This document shows, piece after piece, positions 8,758-17,249 of a stretch of 64,000 bases of DNA. The first letter of the stretch is position 1; every line of letters begins with the position of its first letter. The notes under the pieces are model-generated. The model had not been told where the DNA came from. It saw nothing but the letters and a program-made list of their open reading frames with translations, and made no database searches. Origin of the DNA: Symbiopectobacterium purcellii_A (GTDB lineage: Bacteria > Pseudomonadota > Gammaproteobacteria > Enterobacterales > Enterobacteriaceae). The position numbers and the translations under genes are program-made. The DNA lies in NCBI RefSeq assembly GCF_052050035.1, contig NZ_CP189882.1:3286001-3350000 (forward strand), read 5' to 3'.

Positions 8758-8991
8758 GAAAGATGTTTTGGCCGTTTAAAGGAATATAGACGGATTGCCA
8801 CACGTTATAGCCAAACGACATTATTTTGATAACAGCCAGCTATGATTCTTTGCCGCATATCAGGGCATAGGATGTAATCATTTTTAAGTCGGTTGGCTAT
8901 ATGAAAAAACGGCAAGAAACTATCTAGCAATGGTGAAACTGGGCTGCATCCGCTTGTTTTACGCCCGGTTACGTAATTAAGGGACACAGCC
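8758..8991 (+). pseudogene. IS427-type IS5 element, right-end fragment
   Basis: The C-terminus of the IS427-type transposase is readable as ERCFGRLKEYRRIATRYEK and, after the inserted 96-bp element at 8806-8901, ARNYLAMVKLGCIRLFYARL ending in TAA. The E of the DDE triad is the first residue. The terminal repeat AATTAAGGGACACAGCC ends at 8991. The upstream part was lost at the junction with IS630 copy 2. Confidence 0.9.
8806..8901 (+). mobile_element. 96-bp IS630-end miniature element, copy 1
   Basis: It starts TATAGCCAAACGACATTAT and ends TTTAAGTCGGTTGGCTATA. It inserted at a TA inside the C-terminal codons of the IS427-type transposase (CGT-TAT): removing it restores the reading frame exactly. 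The ends resemble those of the IS630 elements in the window. Confidence 0.93.
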
Positions 8992-9092
8992 TAGCTCAGA
9001 CCTGATCTGACAGTTACCGGTTATTTATACAGGTGTCTGTCAGATTACATCCGGTTCAGATTGATCCGGCCCAGAGATCGTGGACACGCTGT

Positions 9093-9188
9093 TATAGCTA
9101 AGCGACATTATTTTGATAACAGCCAGCTATGCTTCTTTGCCACATATCAGGGCATCGGCTGTAATCATTTTTAAGTCGGTTGGCTATA
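9093..9188 (+). mobile_element. 96-bp IS630-end miniature element, copy 2
   Basis: It starts TATAGCTAAGCGACATTAT and ends GGTTGGCTATA, at a TA between the left terminal repeat and orfA of the IS3 element. It separates the IS3 end-located promoter region from orfA, so it may alter transposase expression. Confidence 0.93.
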
Positions 9189-9218
9189 AGTGAGTAAAAT
9201 TGCTGACAGAGGTGGAAA

Positions 9219-9515
9219 ATGACTCAATCGAACGGTCGTAAAATGAGCAACAATCGCTATCCGGACGAGTTTCGGGAGAATGCTCTGCTACTTGCTCAGC
9301 GGATTGGCGTAGCCAAAGCAGCCAGTGAGTTGAATCTTCACGAATCTCAGCTTTATGCCTGGCGTAAAAAACAGCAAATGGCGCTATCCTGCTCCGAACG
9401 TGAACAGCAGCAATCTGTTGAAATTGTCAGGCTTAAACGTCAACTGGCTGATCAGGCTGAGGAGTTAGCCATCCTCCAAAAGGCCGCGACGTACTTCGCC
9501 AGACGCCTGAAGTGA
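9219..9515 (+). CDS. IS3-family transposase orfA
   Basis: 98 residues. The helix-turn-helix is visible in RIGVAKAASELNLHESQLYA and is followed by a leucine-zipper-like coiled coil in the C-terminal half (IVRLKRQLADQAEELAIL). It binds the IS ends and normally joins with OrfB by programmed frameshifting. The start could instead be the ATG at 9243 (MSNNRYPDEF), a common IS3 OrfA N-terminus. It overlaps orfB by 4 bases. A miniature element sits 30 bp upstream. Confidence 0.88.
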   Translation: MTQSNGRKMSNNRYPDEFRENALLLAQRIGVAKAASELNLHESQLYAWRKKQQMALSCSEREQQQSVEIVRLKRQLADQAEELAILQKAATYFARRLK

Positions 9516-10378
9516 GGTACGTCTTTATGCAACAATATCAGGCTGAGTTTCGGGTTAAGTCTATGGCGCGTGTTCTGGTCGTCAGCCGCAGCGGATTTTA
9601 TGCCTGGAGCCGACGATGTGGGCAGAAAACGGTTTCACAGCAGCGACGGGAGCTTTGCGATACCCGGGTAGCCAGCGCCTTTACGGAACAGAAAGGACGC
9701 AACGGTGCCCGCAGGCTGCGCCTGGACCTGCAGGATGCCGGTTATCATTACAATCGCAAAACCATCGCTGCCAGCCTGCGCCGGCAGGGGCTGAAGGCGA
9801 AAGCGGCAAAAAAATTCAGGGTGACAACAGATTCGAAGCATAATCGTCCGGTGGCGCCGAATCTGCTACAGCAGGATTTCACAGCATCAGCCCCGAACCA
9901 GAAATGGGTCGGTGACATCACTTACTTATGGACGGAAGCGGGTTGGGTTTATCTGGCTGTAATAATTGATTTATTTTCACGAGCCGTTGTGGGATGGTCA
10001 ATGTCGGTAAGGATGAAGTCGGGCCTGGTCTGCGATGCCCTGCAGATGGCCCTGAGCCGACGGGGTTCCCCAGAGGGCGTCATCGTCCACTCGGATCGTG
10101 GCAGTCAGTACTGTTCTGATGATTATCAGAAGTTAATTAAAATCAGTAAATTAACATGTAGCATGAGTGGAAAAGGCAACTGTTATGATAACGCGTGTGC
10201 TGAAAGTTTTTTTCACAGTTTGAAGGTGGAGCTGATCCACGGCGAACACTTTCCTGACCGGGAAACCATGAAATCTGAGGTGTTTAACTACATTGAGGTG
10301 GATTACAATCAGAAACGGCGGCATAGCACGCTGGGCTATGTCAGCCCGATGGTATTTGAACGACAAGTCCTCTCTTAA
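9512..10378 (+). CDS. IS3-family transposase orfB (integrase-like DDE)
   Basis: 288 residues of the retroviral-integrase fold. The DDE triad is visible as D in KWVGDITYLW, D in VIHSDRGSQY and E in NACAESFFHSLK, ending with the usual RRHSTLGYVSP motif. The N-terminal part carries the HTH_21 region (YRKTI-like, RKTIAASLRRQGLKAK). The start is a GTG overlapping the orfA stop; in this family the functional OrfAB protein usually arises by -1 frameshifting. The frame is intact. Confidence 0.92.
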   Translation: MRYVFMQQYQAEFRVKSMARVLVVSRSGFYAWSRRCGQKTVSQQRRELCDTRVASAFTEQKGRNGARRLRLDLQDAGYHYNRKTIAASLRRQGLKAKAAKKFRVTTDSKHNRPVAPNLLQQDFTASAPNQKWVGDITYLWTEAGWVYLAVIIDLFSRAVVGWSMSVRMKSGLVCDALQMALSRRGSPEGVIVHSDRGSQYCSDDYQKLIKISKLTCSMSGKGNCYDNACAESFFHSLKVELIHGEHFPDRETMKSEVFNYIEVDYNQKRRHSTLGYVSPMVFERQVLS

Positions 10379-10408
10379 GGGCGTGTCCACCAAGTCTGGG
10401 CCAGATCA

Positions 10409-11269
10409 AGCGCTTTATCCAGTGAAAGCGTTGTGTCGTATTTTTAATGTTCACCGAAGCAGTTATCGCTATTGGTGTCGACCTAAGGAGCCAGATATTG
10501 AGCGGACGATAAAACGTAGCCTGGTCAGCGAAGCGTGGAACGTTAGTGGCGGGTCTGCGGGCGCAAGGACTATCGCCACGATGGTTACCAATACACACGA
10601 CGTGAAACTTGGGCGGTGGTTAGCGGGTAAATTGATGAAAGAATTAACCCTCGTTAGTTGCCAAACAAGAAAACATCAATACAACCGCGGTGGAAATGAA
10701 CGTATTGATATTCCAAATCTGCTCAATAGGCAGTTCGCTGTTACCAAGCCTGACCAGGTTTGGTGCGGCGATGTAACCTATATTTGGACAGGCGACCGAT
10801 GGGCGTATCTGGCGGTGGTATTAGATTTATTTGCCCGAAAACCCGTGGGTTGGGCAATGTCGTTTTCGCCAGATTCAGAATTAACAGCCAAAGCACTACA
10901 AATGGCTTGGGAACTGCGTGGGCATCCCAAACAAGTCATGTTTCATAGTGACCAAGGAAGCCATTACACCAGTCGTCAGTATAGGCAGGCATTGTGGCGT
11001 TATCAGATGACCCAAAGTATGAGTCGCAGAGGAAATTGTTGGGATAATAGTCCGATGGAGCGATTCTTCCGTAGTCTGAAGACTGAATGGGTGCCAACGA
11101 CTGGCTACCAAAGCTTTAGTACTGCTCAATCATCCATTATTCGCTACATAACCCATTATTATAGCGATGTCAGACCTCACTGGTATAACGGTGGGTTAAC
11201 ACCAAATGAATCAGAACGGCTGTTCCATCAACAGTCAGGTAGGGTGGCCAAATTTAGTTGACCACTACA
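10409..11269 (+). pseudogene. IS3-family element 2, orfB lacking its 5' part
   Basis: A second, different IS3 orfB: D in WCGDVTYIW, D in FHSDQGSHY, E in SPMERFFRSLK, ending VAKFS at 11261. The right end GTTGACCACTACA follows at about 11257-11269. The N-terminal residues and the whole orfA are missing because IS3 element 1 abuts at 10408. The start reads ALYPVKALCRIFNVHRSSYR. The remnant cannot transpose on its own. Confidence 0.88.
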
Positions 11270-11412
11270 CTTTCAAGGTCATGTGTCAGATCAAGTCGCG
11301 ACTAATACAAATTAATGATAAATTTGAGAAGCTTGGCATGCAGATGACCATCCGGCTTGGGCTAATGGTGGCCGCCGCCGTCAGCATCATTGCTGCCATT
11401 CTCAAAATGTGA
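11270..11412 (+). pseudogene. C-terminal fragment of a small coiled-coil membrane protein
   Basis: The frame reads INDKFEKLGMQMTIRLGLM then VAAAVSIIAAILKM and stops: an amphipathic coiled-coil end followed by a single membrane-spanning helix. This resembles the C-terminus of phage-associated XhlA-like or similar small membrane proteins. The N-terminus is removed by the IS3 end. Function unknown. Confidence 0.4.
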
Positions 11413-11421
11413 TGCCACTAC

Positions 11422-11494
11422 GGATTGTTAGCTCAGTTGGTAGAGCTGTGGACTCTTAATCCATCGGTCGCATGTTCAAATCCTGCACAATCCA
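11422..11494 (+). tRNA. tRNA-Lys(CTT)-like gene
   Basis: A 73-base cloverleaf can be drawn: acceptor GGATTGT pairs perfectly with ACAATCC; the D-arm is GCTC...GAGC; the anticodon stem GTGGA/TCCAT encloses the loop CTCTTAA (anticodon CTT). The T-stem GCATG/CCTGC has one mismatch and the T-loop is TTCAAAT. The bases after the discriminator are CAA, not CCA. Enterobacteria normally read lysine with tRNA-Lys(TTT), so a CTT gene between mobile elements looks phage-derived or decaying. Confidence 0.7.
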
Positions 11495-12202
11495 CAATAT
11501 TGGGGATTAGGCTGTGTCCCTTAATTGCTTGAGCTATAGTATCCATCTGTTTCTAAGACACTTTGGATTATGGCTCGCTACGATCTTTCTGATGAAGCAT
11601 GGGCAATCATTGAGCCCTTGTTACCAACCGTTTTGACATCTCCTCAGGCAGGCCGGCCATGGGCAGAACATCGCAAAATCGTCAACGGCATGTTCTGGAT
11701 ACTGTGTTCAGGTGCCCCATGGCGTGATTTACCTGAACGTTACGGCCCATGGAAAACCGTTTATAACCGTTTCAATAGATGGTCAAAGTCTGGAGTTATT
11801 AACATTATTTTTAATAGGTTACTTTCATTTCTTGATGCTCATGGACTTGTTGACTGGTCAGCCACTGCGCTGGATGGCAGCAATATCCGTGCGCTCAAAT
11901 GTGCGGCTGGCGCTCAAAAAAACATCCCGATATTACCAACGATAACAGCCTGGGTCGCTCACGAGGTGGTTATGGCACCAAAATCCACATGACGACTGAC
12001 GGAAGCGGCATCCCGCTAAATATCGTACTGAGTGCTGGGCAGGCTCACGAAAGCCTGTTCGCGTTACGACTCCTGGACGGCATTGGCGTGCAACGGCAGA
12101 ACGGTAGCATGAAGCGTCGTGGTCATGCGGTACTGGCTGACAAAGCCTACTCTGGCAATGCACTCCGTAACAAGTTGAAAAAAAAGGGATAAGAGAGGTT
12201 AT

Positions 12203-13305
12203 GCCCCATTCCCACTCGAAACGCAACAAAGTGACCCACTGGCCAGAGTCGGATAAAATCACCGTTCTGGCCCTACTGGAGATCCCGTTGCATGCAGGGA
12301 AAACATCTGACTCACAAAGAACGGTTCTACATCGAAAAGCGGCGTGGTGATGGGGTTAACCAGGCCACCATCGCCCGGGAGCTGGAGCTTCCTCGTTCTA
12401 CCATCAGCAGGGAACTCAGACGCAATACCGACGCCGCTTTCAACGGGGTCTATTCCTGCAGAAGGGCCGAAACGTTGGCCAGAGGGCGGCGGCAGAAAAC
12501 ACGGCCGGACAGCGTGATTAACCAGCTTGAACCGCACATTCAGGACTTTATCAGAACGGCGCTGTCTACCCACACCTCACCTGAGGTCATCAGTGGGCGC
12601 CTGGTCCTGGAATTTGGCCTGTCCGTCAGCAAGAACTCGCTCTATCGCTATATCCAGCAGGAGCGCCGGGCCGGCGGTGAGCTGTATCAGCAGCTCCCTC
12701 ATCGGGGTAAACGGTATAACTATCAGACCGATGAGAACAAACGCGGTCCTATTCCCAACCGTGTTGGCATTGAGCAGCGGCCGGCCGTTGCTGACCTCAA
12801 GCAGGAACCCGGGCATTTCGAGATTGACACCATCTTTGGCAAAGATCAGAAATCATTCCTGCTGACGGTGGTCGATAAAGCCGTCAAGCTGGTCATCATT
12901 CGCAAACTGCCCAACAAGCGAGCAGAGACAGTGGTAGCGGCCTTCAGGGACATCGTTGCCAATACCTTCTGCGAGTTTAAAACCCTGACTGCTGACAACG
13001 GTTCTGAATTTTCCCAGCACGGGGAAATTACAAAAGTCACGGGGGCACCGGTCTACTTTGCCCGGCCATATCATTCCTGGGAACGCGGGTTGAATGAGCA
13101 TACCAACGGGCTGATACGGCGTTTTTACCCGAAGGGAACGGACTTCAATTATGTCACCCATCGCAAGGTTGCAGCACTCGAACACCTGCTCAATACGCGA
13201 GGCAGAAAATCGCTGGGTTATCGTTCTCCAAATGAGGTATTTTTAACGCACTTACAGGCGGCATAATGCCCTACCGTTTTGTTGCGTTTCGACTGGGAAT
13301 GGGGC
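12203..13305 (+). mobile_element. IS30-family element, complete, with 3-bp target duplication
   Basis: The ends are GCCCCATTCCCACTCGAAAC and the inverted GTTTCGACTGGGAATGGGGC. The flanking bases are TAT on both sides (12200-12202 and 13306-13308), consistent with the short duplications of IS30. The interrupted IS427 frame closes precisely when the element is removed. Confidence 0.93.
12292..13266 (+). CDS. IS30-family transposase, intact
   Basis: 324 residues. The N-terminal helix-turn-helix is HLTHKERFYIEKRRGDGVNQ to RELELPRSTISRELRRN (about 5-45). The DDE triad is D in HFEIDTIFG, D in LTADNGSEF and E in RGLNEHTNGLI, as in IS30 enzymes. The stop is close to the right terminal repeat. The start is the ATG in GCATGCAGGG. 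The uninterrupted frame and target duplication suggest a recent insertion. Confidence 0.94.
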   Translation: MQGKHLTHKERFYIEKRRGDGVNQATIARELELPRSTISRELRRNTDAAFNGVYSCRRAETLARGRRQKTRPDSVINQLEPHIQDFIRTALSTHTSPEVISGRLVLEFGLSVSKNSLYRYIQQERRAGGELYQQLPHRGKRYNYQTDENKRGPIPNRVGIEQRPAVADLKQEPGHFEIDTIFGKDQKSFLLTVVDKAVKLVIIRKLPNKRAETVVAAFRDIVANTFCEFKTLTADNGSEFSQHGEITKVTGAPVYFARPYHSWERGLNEHTNGLIRRFYPKGTDFNYVTHRKVAALEHLLNTRGRKSLGYRSPNEVFLTHLQAA

Positions 13306-13352
13306 TATTCCCCGAAAATCAAATGAAAAACTGGCTTCAGATGGACGCTCAC

Positions 13353-14660
13353 GAGAGTGTAAAAAGATCTGTGTAAATGGCATTTTGAGGAAAACCTTCA
13401 GAGGACAAAAAATGCCTATCAGCAACGAACTTATTGACCAACTGCTTCAGGATTGCCACTCCCCTCAGGAGCTTCTGGGTGAATCAGGCCTACTCAAGGT
13501 GCTGACTAAAAGACTGGCGGAACGGGTTCTTCAAGCTGAGATGGAGATACACCTTGGGTATGCTAAGCATGACGCGGCTGGTAATAATTCAGGCAACTCC
13601 CGCAATGGCAAGACATCCAAGAGCGTACGTAGCCAAAATGGGGCGCTCGAGCTCGATATTCCGCGCGACCGCAACAGTACCTTCGAGCCGACACTGATCG
13701 GTAAGCACGAAAAGCAGCTTAACGGCTTCGATGACCGCATTATTTCTCTCTATTCCAGAGGGCTATCAGCCCGTGATATTCAGGCTCACTTTAAAGAAGT
13801 CTACGGGGTCGATGTTTCCGCTAGCTTCATTTCTCAAGTGATCAATGCCGTGATGGATGACGTTAAGCGCTGGCAGCAACGGCCGCTGGATGCGTTTTAT
13901 CCCATTGTTTACCTTGACTGTATTGTGGTCAAAAGCCAGGACGGCGGAGCCGTGACCAACAAGTCTGTTTACTTGGCTCTAGGCATCAACGGCCAGGGCG
14001 AAAAAGAGCTGCTGGGGCTATGGATAGCTAAAACCGAGGGGGCCAAGTTCTGGTTATCTGTAATGACAGAACTGAAAAATCGTGGGCTACAGGACATCTT
14101 CATCGCCTGCTGCGATGGCCTGAAGGGCTTTCCTGATGCCATTGAAGCTGTTTACCCGCATACGCGGGTACAGCTCTGCATCGTGCATCAGGTGCGGAAC
14201 TCGCTGCGCTACGTCGGCTGGAAAGAGCGTAAAGCCGTTGCTGCTGACCTCCGCACTATCTATAGTTCCGCAACGCTAGAGGGCGCTGAAGAGGCCCTGG
14301 ATGCCTTCGCGGCCAAATGGGATGAGCAGTTCCCGACGATCAGCCCATCGTGGAGAAATAATTGGGAACGTCTCATCGTCATTTTTGATTTTCCGCCGGA
14401 GATTCGCAAGGTTATCTACACCACCAACGCGATAGAGTCGTTAAATGCTTCATTGCGCAAGATAACGAAAACGCGACGAATATTTCCAACGGATGACTCG
14501 GTGATAAAATTACTCTATCTAGCCTTGCATAATATCTCTGCTAAATGGACCTTGCCAATCAGAGACTGGAAACCTGCTATGAGCCAATTCATGTTGATGT
14601 ATGGAGATCGGATTTCCGGTTAAGCGATGGAGCCATTTACACGAAATTCTTTACAGACTC
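13353..14660 (+). mobile_element. IS256-family element, complete, no target duplication
   Basis: The imperfect inverted ends are GAGAGTGTAAAAAGATCTG on the left and, inverted, GAGTCTGTAAAGAATTTCG on the right, both continuing GTGTAAATGGC. The 8 flanking bases differ (ACGCTCAC and AGGATGCT), so this copy joins two unrelated sequences: an IS427 fragment and the decayed integrase. A deletion or recombination through IS256 explains this. Confidence 0.9.
13412..14623 (+). CDS. IS256-family (Mutator-like) transposase, intact
   Basis: 403 residues, normal for the family. It starts at MPISNELIDQLLQDCHS behind GAGGACAAAAA. The zinc-less Mutator core is visible: D in VYLDCIVVKSQDG, D in ACCDGLKGFPDAIEAVYP and E in TNAIESLNASLRK. 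A conserved C..H motif is present (LCIVHQVRNS). It transposes by a circle intermediate in related elements. The frame is uninterrupted; the copy at 2045-2490 is a fragment of the same IS. Confidence 0.95.
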   Translation: MPISNELIDQLLQDCHSPQELLGESGLLKVLTKRLAERVLQAEMEIHLGYAKHDAAGNNSGNSRNGKTSKSVRSQNGALELDIPRDRNSTFEPTLIGKHEKQLNGFDDRIISLYSRGLSARDIQAHFKEVYGVDVSASFISQVINAVMDDVKRWQQRPLDAFYPIVYLDCIVVKSQDGGAVTNKSVYLALGINGQGEKELLGLWIAKTEGAKFWLSVMTELKNRGLQDIFIACCDGLKGFPDAIEAVYPHTRVQLCIVHQVRNSLRYVGWKERKAVAADLRTIYSSATLEGAEEALDAFAAKWDEQFPTISPSWRNNWERLIVIFDFPPEIRKVIYTTNAIESLNASLRKITKTRRIFPTDDSVIKLLYLALHNISAKWTLPIRDWKPAMSQFMLMYGDRISG

Positions 14661-14672
14661 AGGATGCTAACC

Positions 14673-15810
14673 TATCCAATCCGCCCACCACTACATCATC
14701 TCTTTGCGCTTGTATAGGTATTGGGCGTGGTTATAGATGCCGCGTATAGTACCGCTGGTTGCATGGGCTAATTGCTTTTCAATCACATCAGCGGGCCATC
14801 CCTGCTCATTCAGTATTGTGCTGAACTGGTGCCGGAATCCGTGCCCGCTAGCCAGCCCTTCATAGCCGATTTGTTTGATGACGAGTAGCACAGCGTTTTC
14901 GCTGATCGGCTTTTTTTTATCGTTCCTGCCAGAAAAAACAAATTCAGAGATATCAGTGATCGGCTTGAGAGTACGCAGCAATGCGGCCACTTGGGTAGAC
15001 ATTGGCACAAGATGAATTTTCCTGCTCTTCATCTCTTCCTCTTCGATTGTGATCATCATGTTTTCAAAATCGACGTACCGCCATTTCATCGAGCGGAGTT
15101 CTTTGGTTCGCATGGCTGTCTACTGCAATACCTGCGTGGCAATGCGAGAAACCGTGCTGCCTGAGTATGTCGCAAGAGCTACGTTAAATGCTGGTATCTG
15201 CTCTGCCGGCAGGAACGGGAAGTTCCTCTTTTCTGTATCCTCGCATTGCGCCCGCAAGGTCAGGAGACGGATTGTACTTTGCTCGACCTGTGCTTATTGC
15301 GTAACTGAACACCTCACCAATGCGCCGACGTGCTTTATTTGCCCGTTCCATTGCTCCACGCTCTTCAAACCTGCGTATCACTGACAGCACCACCATTGGC
15401 TCTATCTCTTCCATTTTGAGGTGCCCGATGATTGGAATAATGTCATCTCTGAACATGCGTTCAAACCCTAACGCATAGCCCTCCGACCATACCTGCCTTT
15501 TGTGCTCATACCATTCACTGAAAATTACGGAGAAAGAATCTGGCTCGCTGTCATTTTGCTTTGACTTAACTGGATCAATATAATCGACAATCAGCTTTCT
15601 CGCGTCGTGAGCCCTATCCCTTGCCTCTTGCAGTGACATGTACGGATATTTACCCACGGTAAAAACCTTCTCTTTACCCGCCAGTTTGTAACGCAGTTGC
15701 CAGACTTTTTTACCACTCACAGGCACAAAGAGATAAAGCCCGTTGCTATCCAGCAGGCGATAAGGTTTGTCTTTCGGCTTGGCTGCTTCAATCTGCTTGA
15801 CGGTTAGCAT
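14673..15810 (-). pseudogene. P4-type tyrosine integrase, inactivated
   Basis: On the minus strand the protein starts MLTVKQIEAAKPKDKPYRLL at 15810 (an ATG at 15837 is also possible) and has the DUF4102-type N-terminus of P4-like integrases (TVGKYPYMSLQEARDRA). Around 15225-15240 the frame shifts: KEELPVPAG continues while the homologous frame reads RNFPFLPAEQIPAFN. A TAG follows at about 15118, and a further TAG replaces an expected Q before WWADW near 14690. Catalytic residues can still be read: R in MRTKELRSMKW, H..R in HGFRHQF, Y in RGIYNHAQY. It belongs to a second element left of the main prophage; att-like DNA lies 150 bp upstream. Confidence 0.9.
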
Positions 15811-15958
15811 GGGTAAAATTCTTCGGGTAAAAAACATTTACCCACTTTTTACCCATCAAGCATAGCGGTTGTCAAATTACTTTACGGAACGTCATATTTA
15901 CGTGAGTATTGGTTTTAAAGGGATTTTGAGAACGTTGCAGGAAGTGATAGAACTTACT

Positions 15959-15986
15959 GATGGTGTCCCCAGCAGGAATCGAATCT
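15959..15986 (-). other. att site: duplicated 3' end of tRNA-Arg
   Basis: 28 bases match the 3' end of the tRNA-Arg gene at 56131-56158 with two mismatches; the identical core GTCCCCAGCAGGAATCGAA is at 15965-15983. This is the usual footprint of a P4-type integrase that uses a tRNA 3' end. It marks the left end of the main prophage and also the boundary with the decayed left element. Confidence 0.88.
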
Positions 15987-16233
15987 TTAATAAGTATTAT
16001 GTTTTATATTATTTTTTAACTTAATTTAAAATTAAGCCCCATTTTAAAGCCCCTTTTGAAATTTCGTCGCTTTGTATAATACAAAGAATTACTGTCTCAC
16101 TTTCTTCACTGAGCTATAGAAATCTATCGAGGTCTATTGTTTAAATATTATACAAATATGAAGTCCGCAATAGGAACAGATTCTGAACTTAATTCCTGCA
16201 AAACCATTCTCGAGGCACACTCGGTATGTAGCA
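15987..16233. other. AT-rich non-coding stretch
   Basis: Just inside the att copy, the sequence is AT-rich with no open frame that I can support. It contains TTTAACTTAATTTAAAATTAAG-like palindromic AT tracts (around 16016-16037) but no recognisable gene. Confidence 0.4.
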
Positions 16234-16361
16234 AAATCCCAACGCTTGAAGAAACCAGCCAAAGGAAAGCGCTACCAGTGCTGATCCTTACCCTTTAGCA
16301 CTTAGGCAGCATACAGCAAAGAGTCTATTTGCTGATACCGCTCACAGCCAAGGAAGAAGAG
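16234..16361 (+). pseudogene. Remnant of the C-terminus of a primase-helicase like the one at 24671-27358
   Basis: The frame reads RLKKPAKGKRYQC, then stops, then further on IQQRVYLLIPLTAKEEE. This matches the last about 40 residues of the intact primase (GRLKKPASGRGYQV and IQQKAYLLIPLTAKEEE). Upstream of 16326 the match is degenerate with stop codons; from 16326 on it is identical. Only the extreme C-terminus of the gene is present. Confidence 0.85.
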
Positions 16362-16511
16362 TAGTTTTCCACATGAGGCAAGTTAGGTGGTTTCAGTAGT
16401 TTCAGTGGTTTCAAATGTAACAATATTTAATAAGATTATGTTATTTAATGATTTTATTTTCACCTCCGAAACCACAGTGAAACTACTTAAGGCGGTTTTG
16501 AAACCACTGAA
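16326..16511 (+). repeat. Left half of the primase-linked iteron region (second copy)
   Basis: About 186 bp appear identical to 27320-27505. The segment includes the end of the primase reading frame, the three direct GTTTCA units (the 30-base arm at 16386-16415) and the three inverted TGAAAC units. The match ends abruptly after CCACTGAA. The missing right half of the region is found at 53867-54019. Confidence 0.92.
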
Positions 16512-16565
16512 CAGGAGCGGTATCTATCAGTAATGGCGGCTATGTGGCATCGGGGGGGATGGTTT

Positions 16566-17038
16566 GGCTTTGTTGAATAATTTAAGATACTGATTTATAT
16601 AAGCATTATAAAATTTCAACGACTAATTTTTCCTCTCGGAATGCTTTTTATTGTGCTAACTATTTGATTTGTCGTTCTAACAAAATACATTCTCTGTAAA
16701 TGCATTCTAACTAAAGAAGATGTAAATCAAACGGTTAAATTATTCAACAAAGCCATTTCAACGACTAATTTTTCCTCTCGGAATGCTTTTTATTGTGCTA
16801 ACTATTTGATTTGTCGTTCTAACAAAATACATTCTCTGTAAATGCATTCTAACTAAAGAAGATGTAAATCAAACGGTTAAATTATTCAACAAAGCCATTT
16901 CAACGACTAATTTTTCCTCTCGGAATGCTTTTTATTGTGCTAACTATTTGATTTGTCGTTCTAACAAAATACATTCTCTGTAAATGCATTCTAACTAAAG
17001 AAGATGTAAATCAGACGGTTAAATTATTCAACAAAGCC
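16566..17038 (+). mobile_element. 189-bp miniature element followed by two 142-bp tandem partial copies
   Basis: A full element (16566-16754) is followed by two partial copies (16755-16896, 16897-17038) that each repeat its last 142 bp, beginning ATTTCAACGACTAATTTTTC. The copies are nearly identical; the last has one substitution (TCAGACGG for TCAAACGG). The outer flanks share GATGGTTT (16558-16565 and 17039-17046), the trace of a target duplication. The array therefore grew by tandem duplication after one insertion. Confidence 0.93.
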
Positions 17039-17249
17039 GATGGTTTAGCAGAAAAGCCCCTTCCTTGGCTGGTCCCTATGCTAACGGAATACGCTGATCA
17101 CTAATAGTATTGCAATCTTGCTGTATGTATAGCCAGTTGGTAGACTTCAGTAGATGAATAGGCTATGTCTAGGCTGATCTCCGAAAATCCGGACACCTCT
17201 ACGGGCTGACATAGCCGATCTAAAATTAGAGGACGTGAGGTGACGATAA
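17039..17249. promoter_or_regulatory. Leader region with a 9-bp inverted repeat upstream of the first prophage gene
   Basis: GGCTATGTC (17161-17169) and GACATAGCC (17208-17216) form a perfect 9-bp inverted repeat with a 38-base loop, 34 bases upstream of the next start codon. It could be an operator pair or a leader hairpin. The stretch at 17050-17085 (GAAAAGCCCCTTCCTTGGCT) resembles 27768-27805 downstream of the intact iteron region, again a trace of the duplicated module. Confidence 0.5.

Larger units (their letters stand above)
9062..10408 (+). mobile_element. IS3-family element 1, complete, carrying a miniature element
   Basis: The ends are TGATCCGGCCCAGAGATCG on the left and the inverted CTGGGCCAGATCA on the right, with GTGGACACG near both. 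Without the 96-bp insertion at 9093-9188 the length is about 1.25 kb, normal for IS3. It interrupts another IS3-family element whose orfB continues at 10409. Confidence 0.85.
11510..13352 (+). mobile_element. IS427-type IS5 element, interrupted by IS30 and truncated by IS256
   Basis: The left terminal repeat GGCTGTGTCCCTTAATT starts at 11510. The transposase region continues to 12202, is interrupted by a complete IS30 element (12203-13305), and resumes at 13306 for 47 bases before IS256 begins at 13353. The right end of the element is missing. Confidence 0.9.
11570..13352 (+). pseudogene. IS427-type transposase (orfA/orfB), broken by IS30 and IS256
   Basis: orfA (11570-11992) is 140 residues starting MARYDLSDEAWAIIEPLLP. 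orfB overlaps in another frame (from about 11899, MCGWRSKKHPDI) and carries GYGTKIHM and the D region up to GNALRNKLKKKGIREV. After the IS30 insertion the protein resumes IPRKSNEKLASDGRSR. A run of seven A residues at 11916-11922 is the likely programmed frameshift site. The catalytic E and the C-terminus are missing. Confidence 0.9.

Noticed and set aside
14691..15113. C-terminal piece of integrase as an independent gene
   Set aside because: It is the second half of the same decayed integrase, separated by a frameshift and stop codons.
16566..17038. Repeat array considered as a CRISPR
   Set aside because: The 142-bp units are directly adjacent partial copies of one miniature element without spacers; no cas genes in the window.
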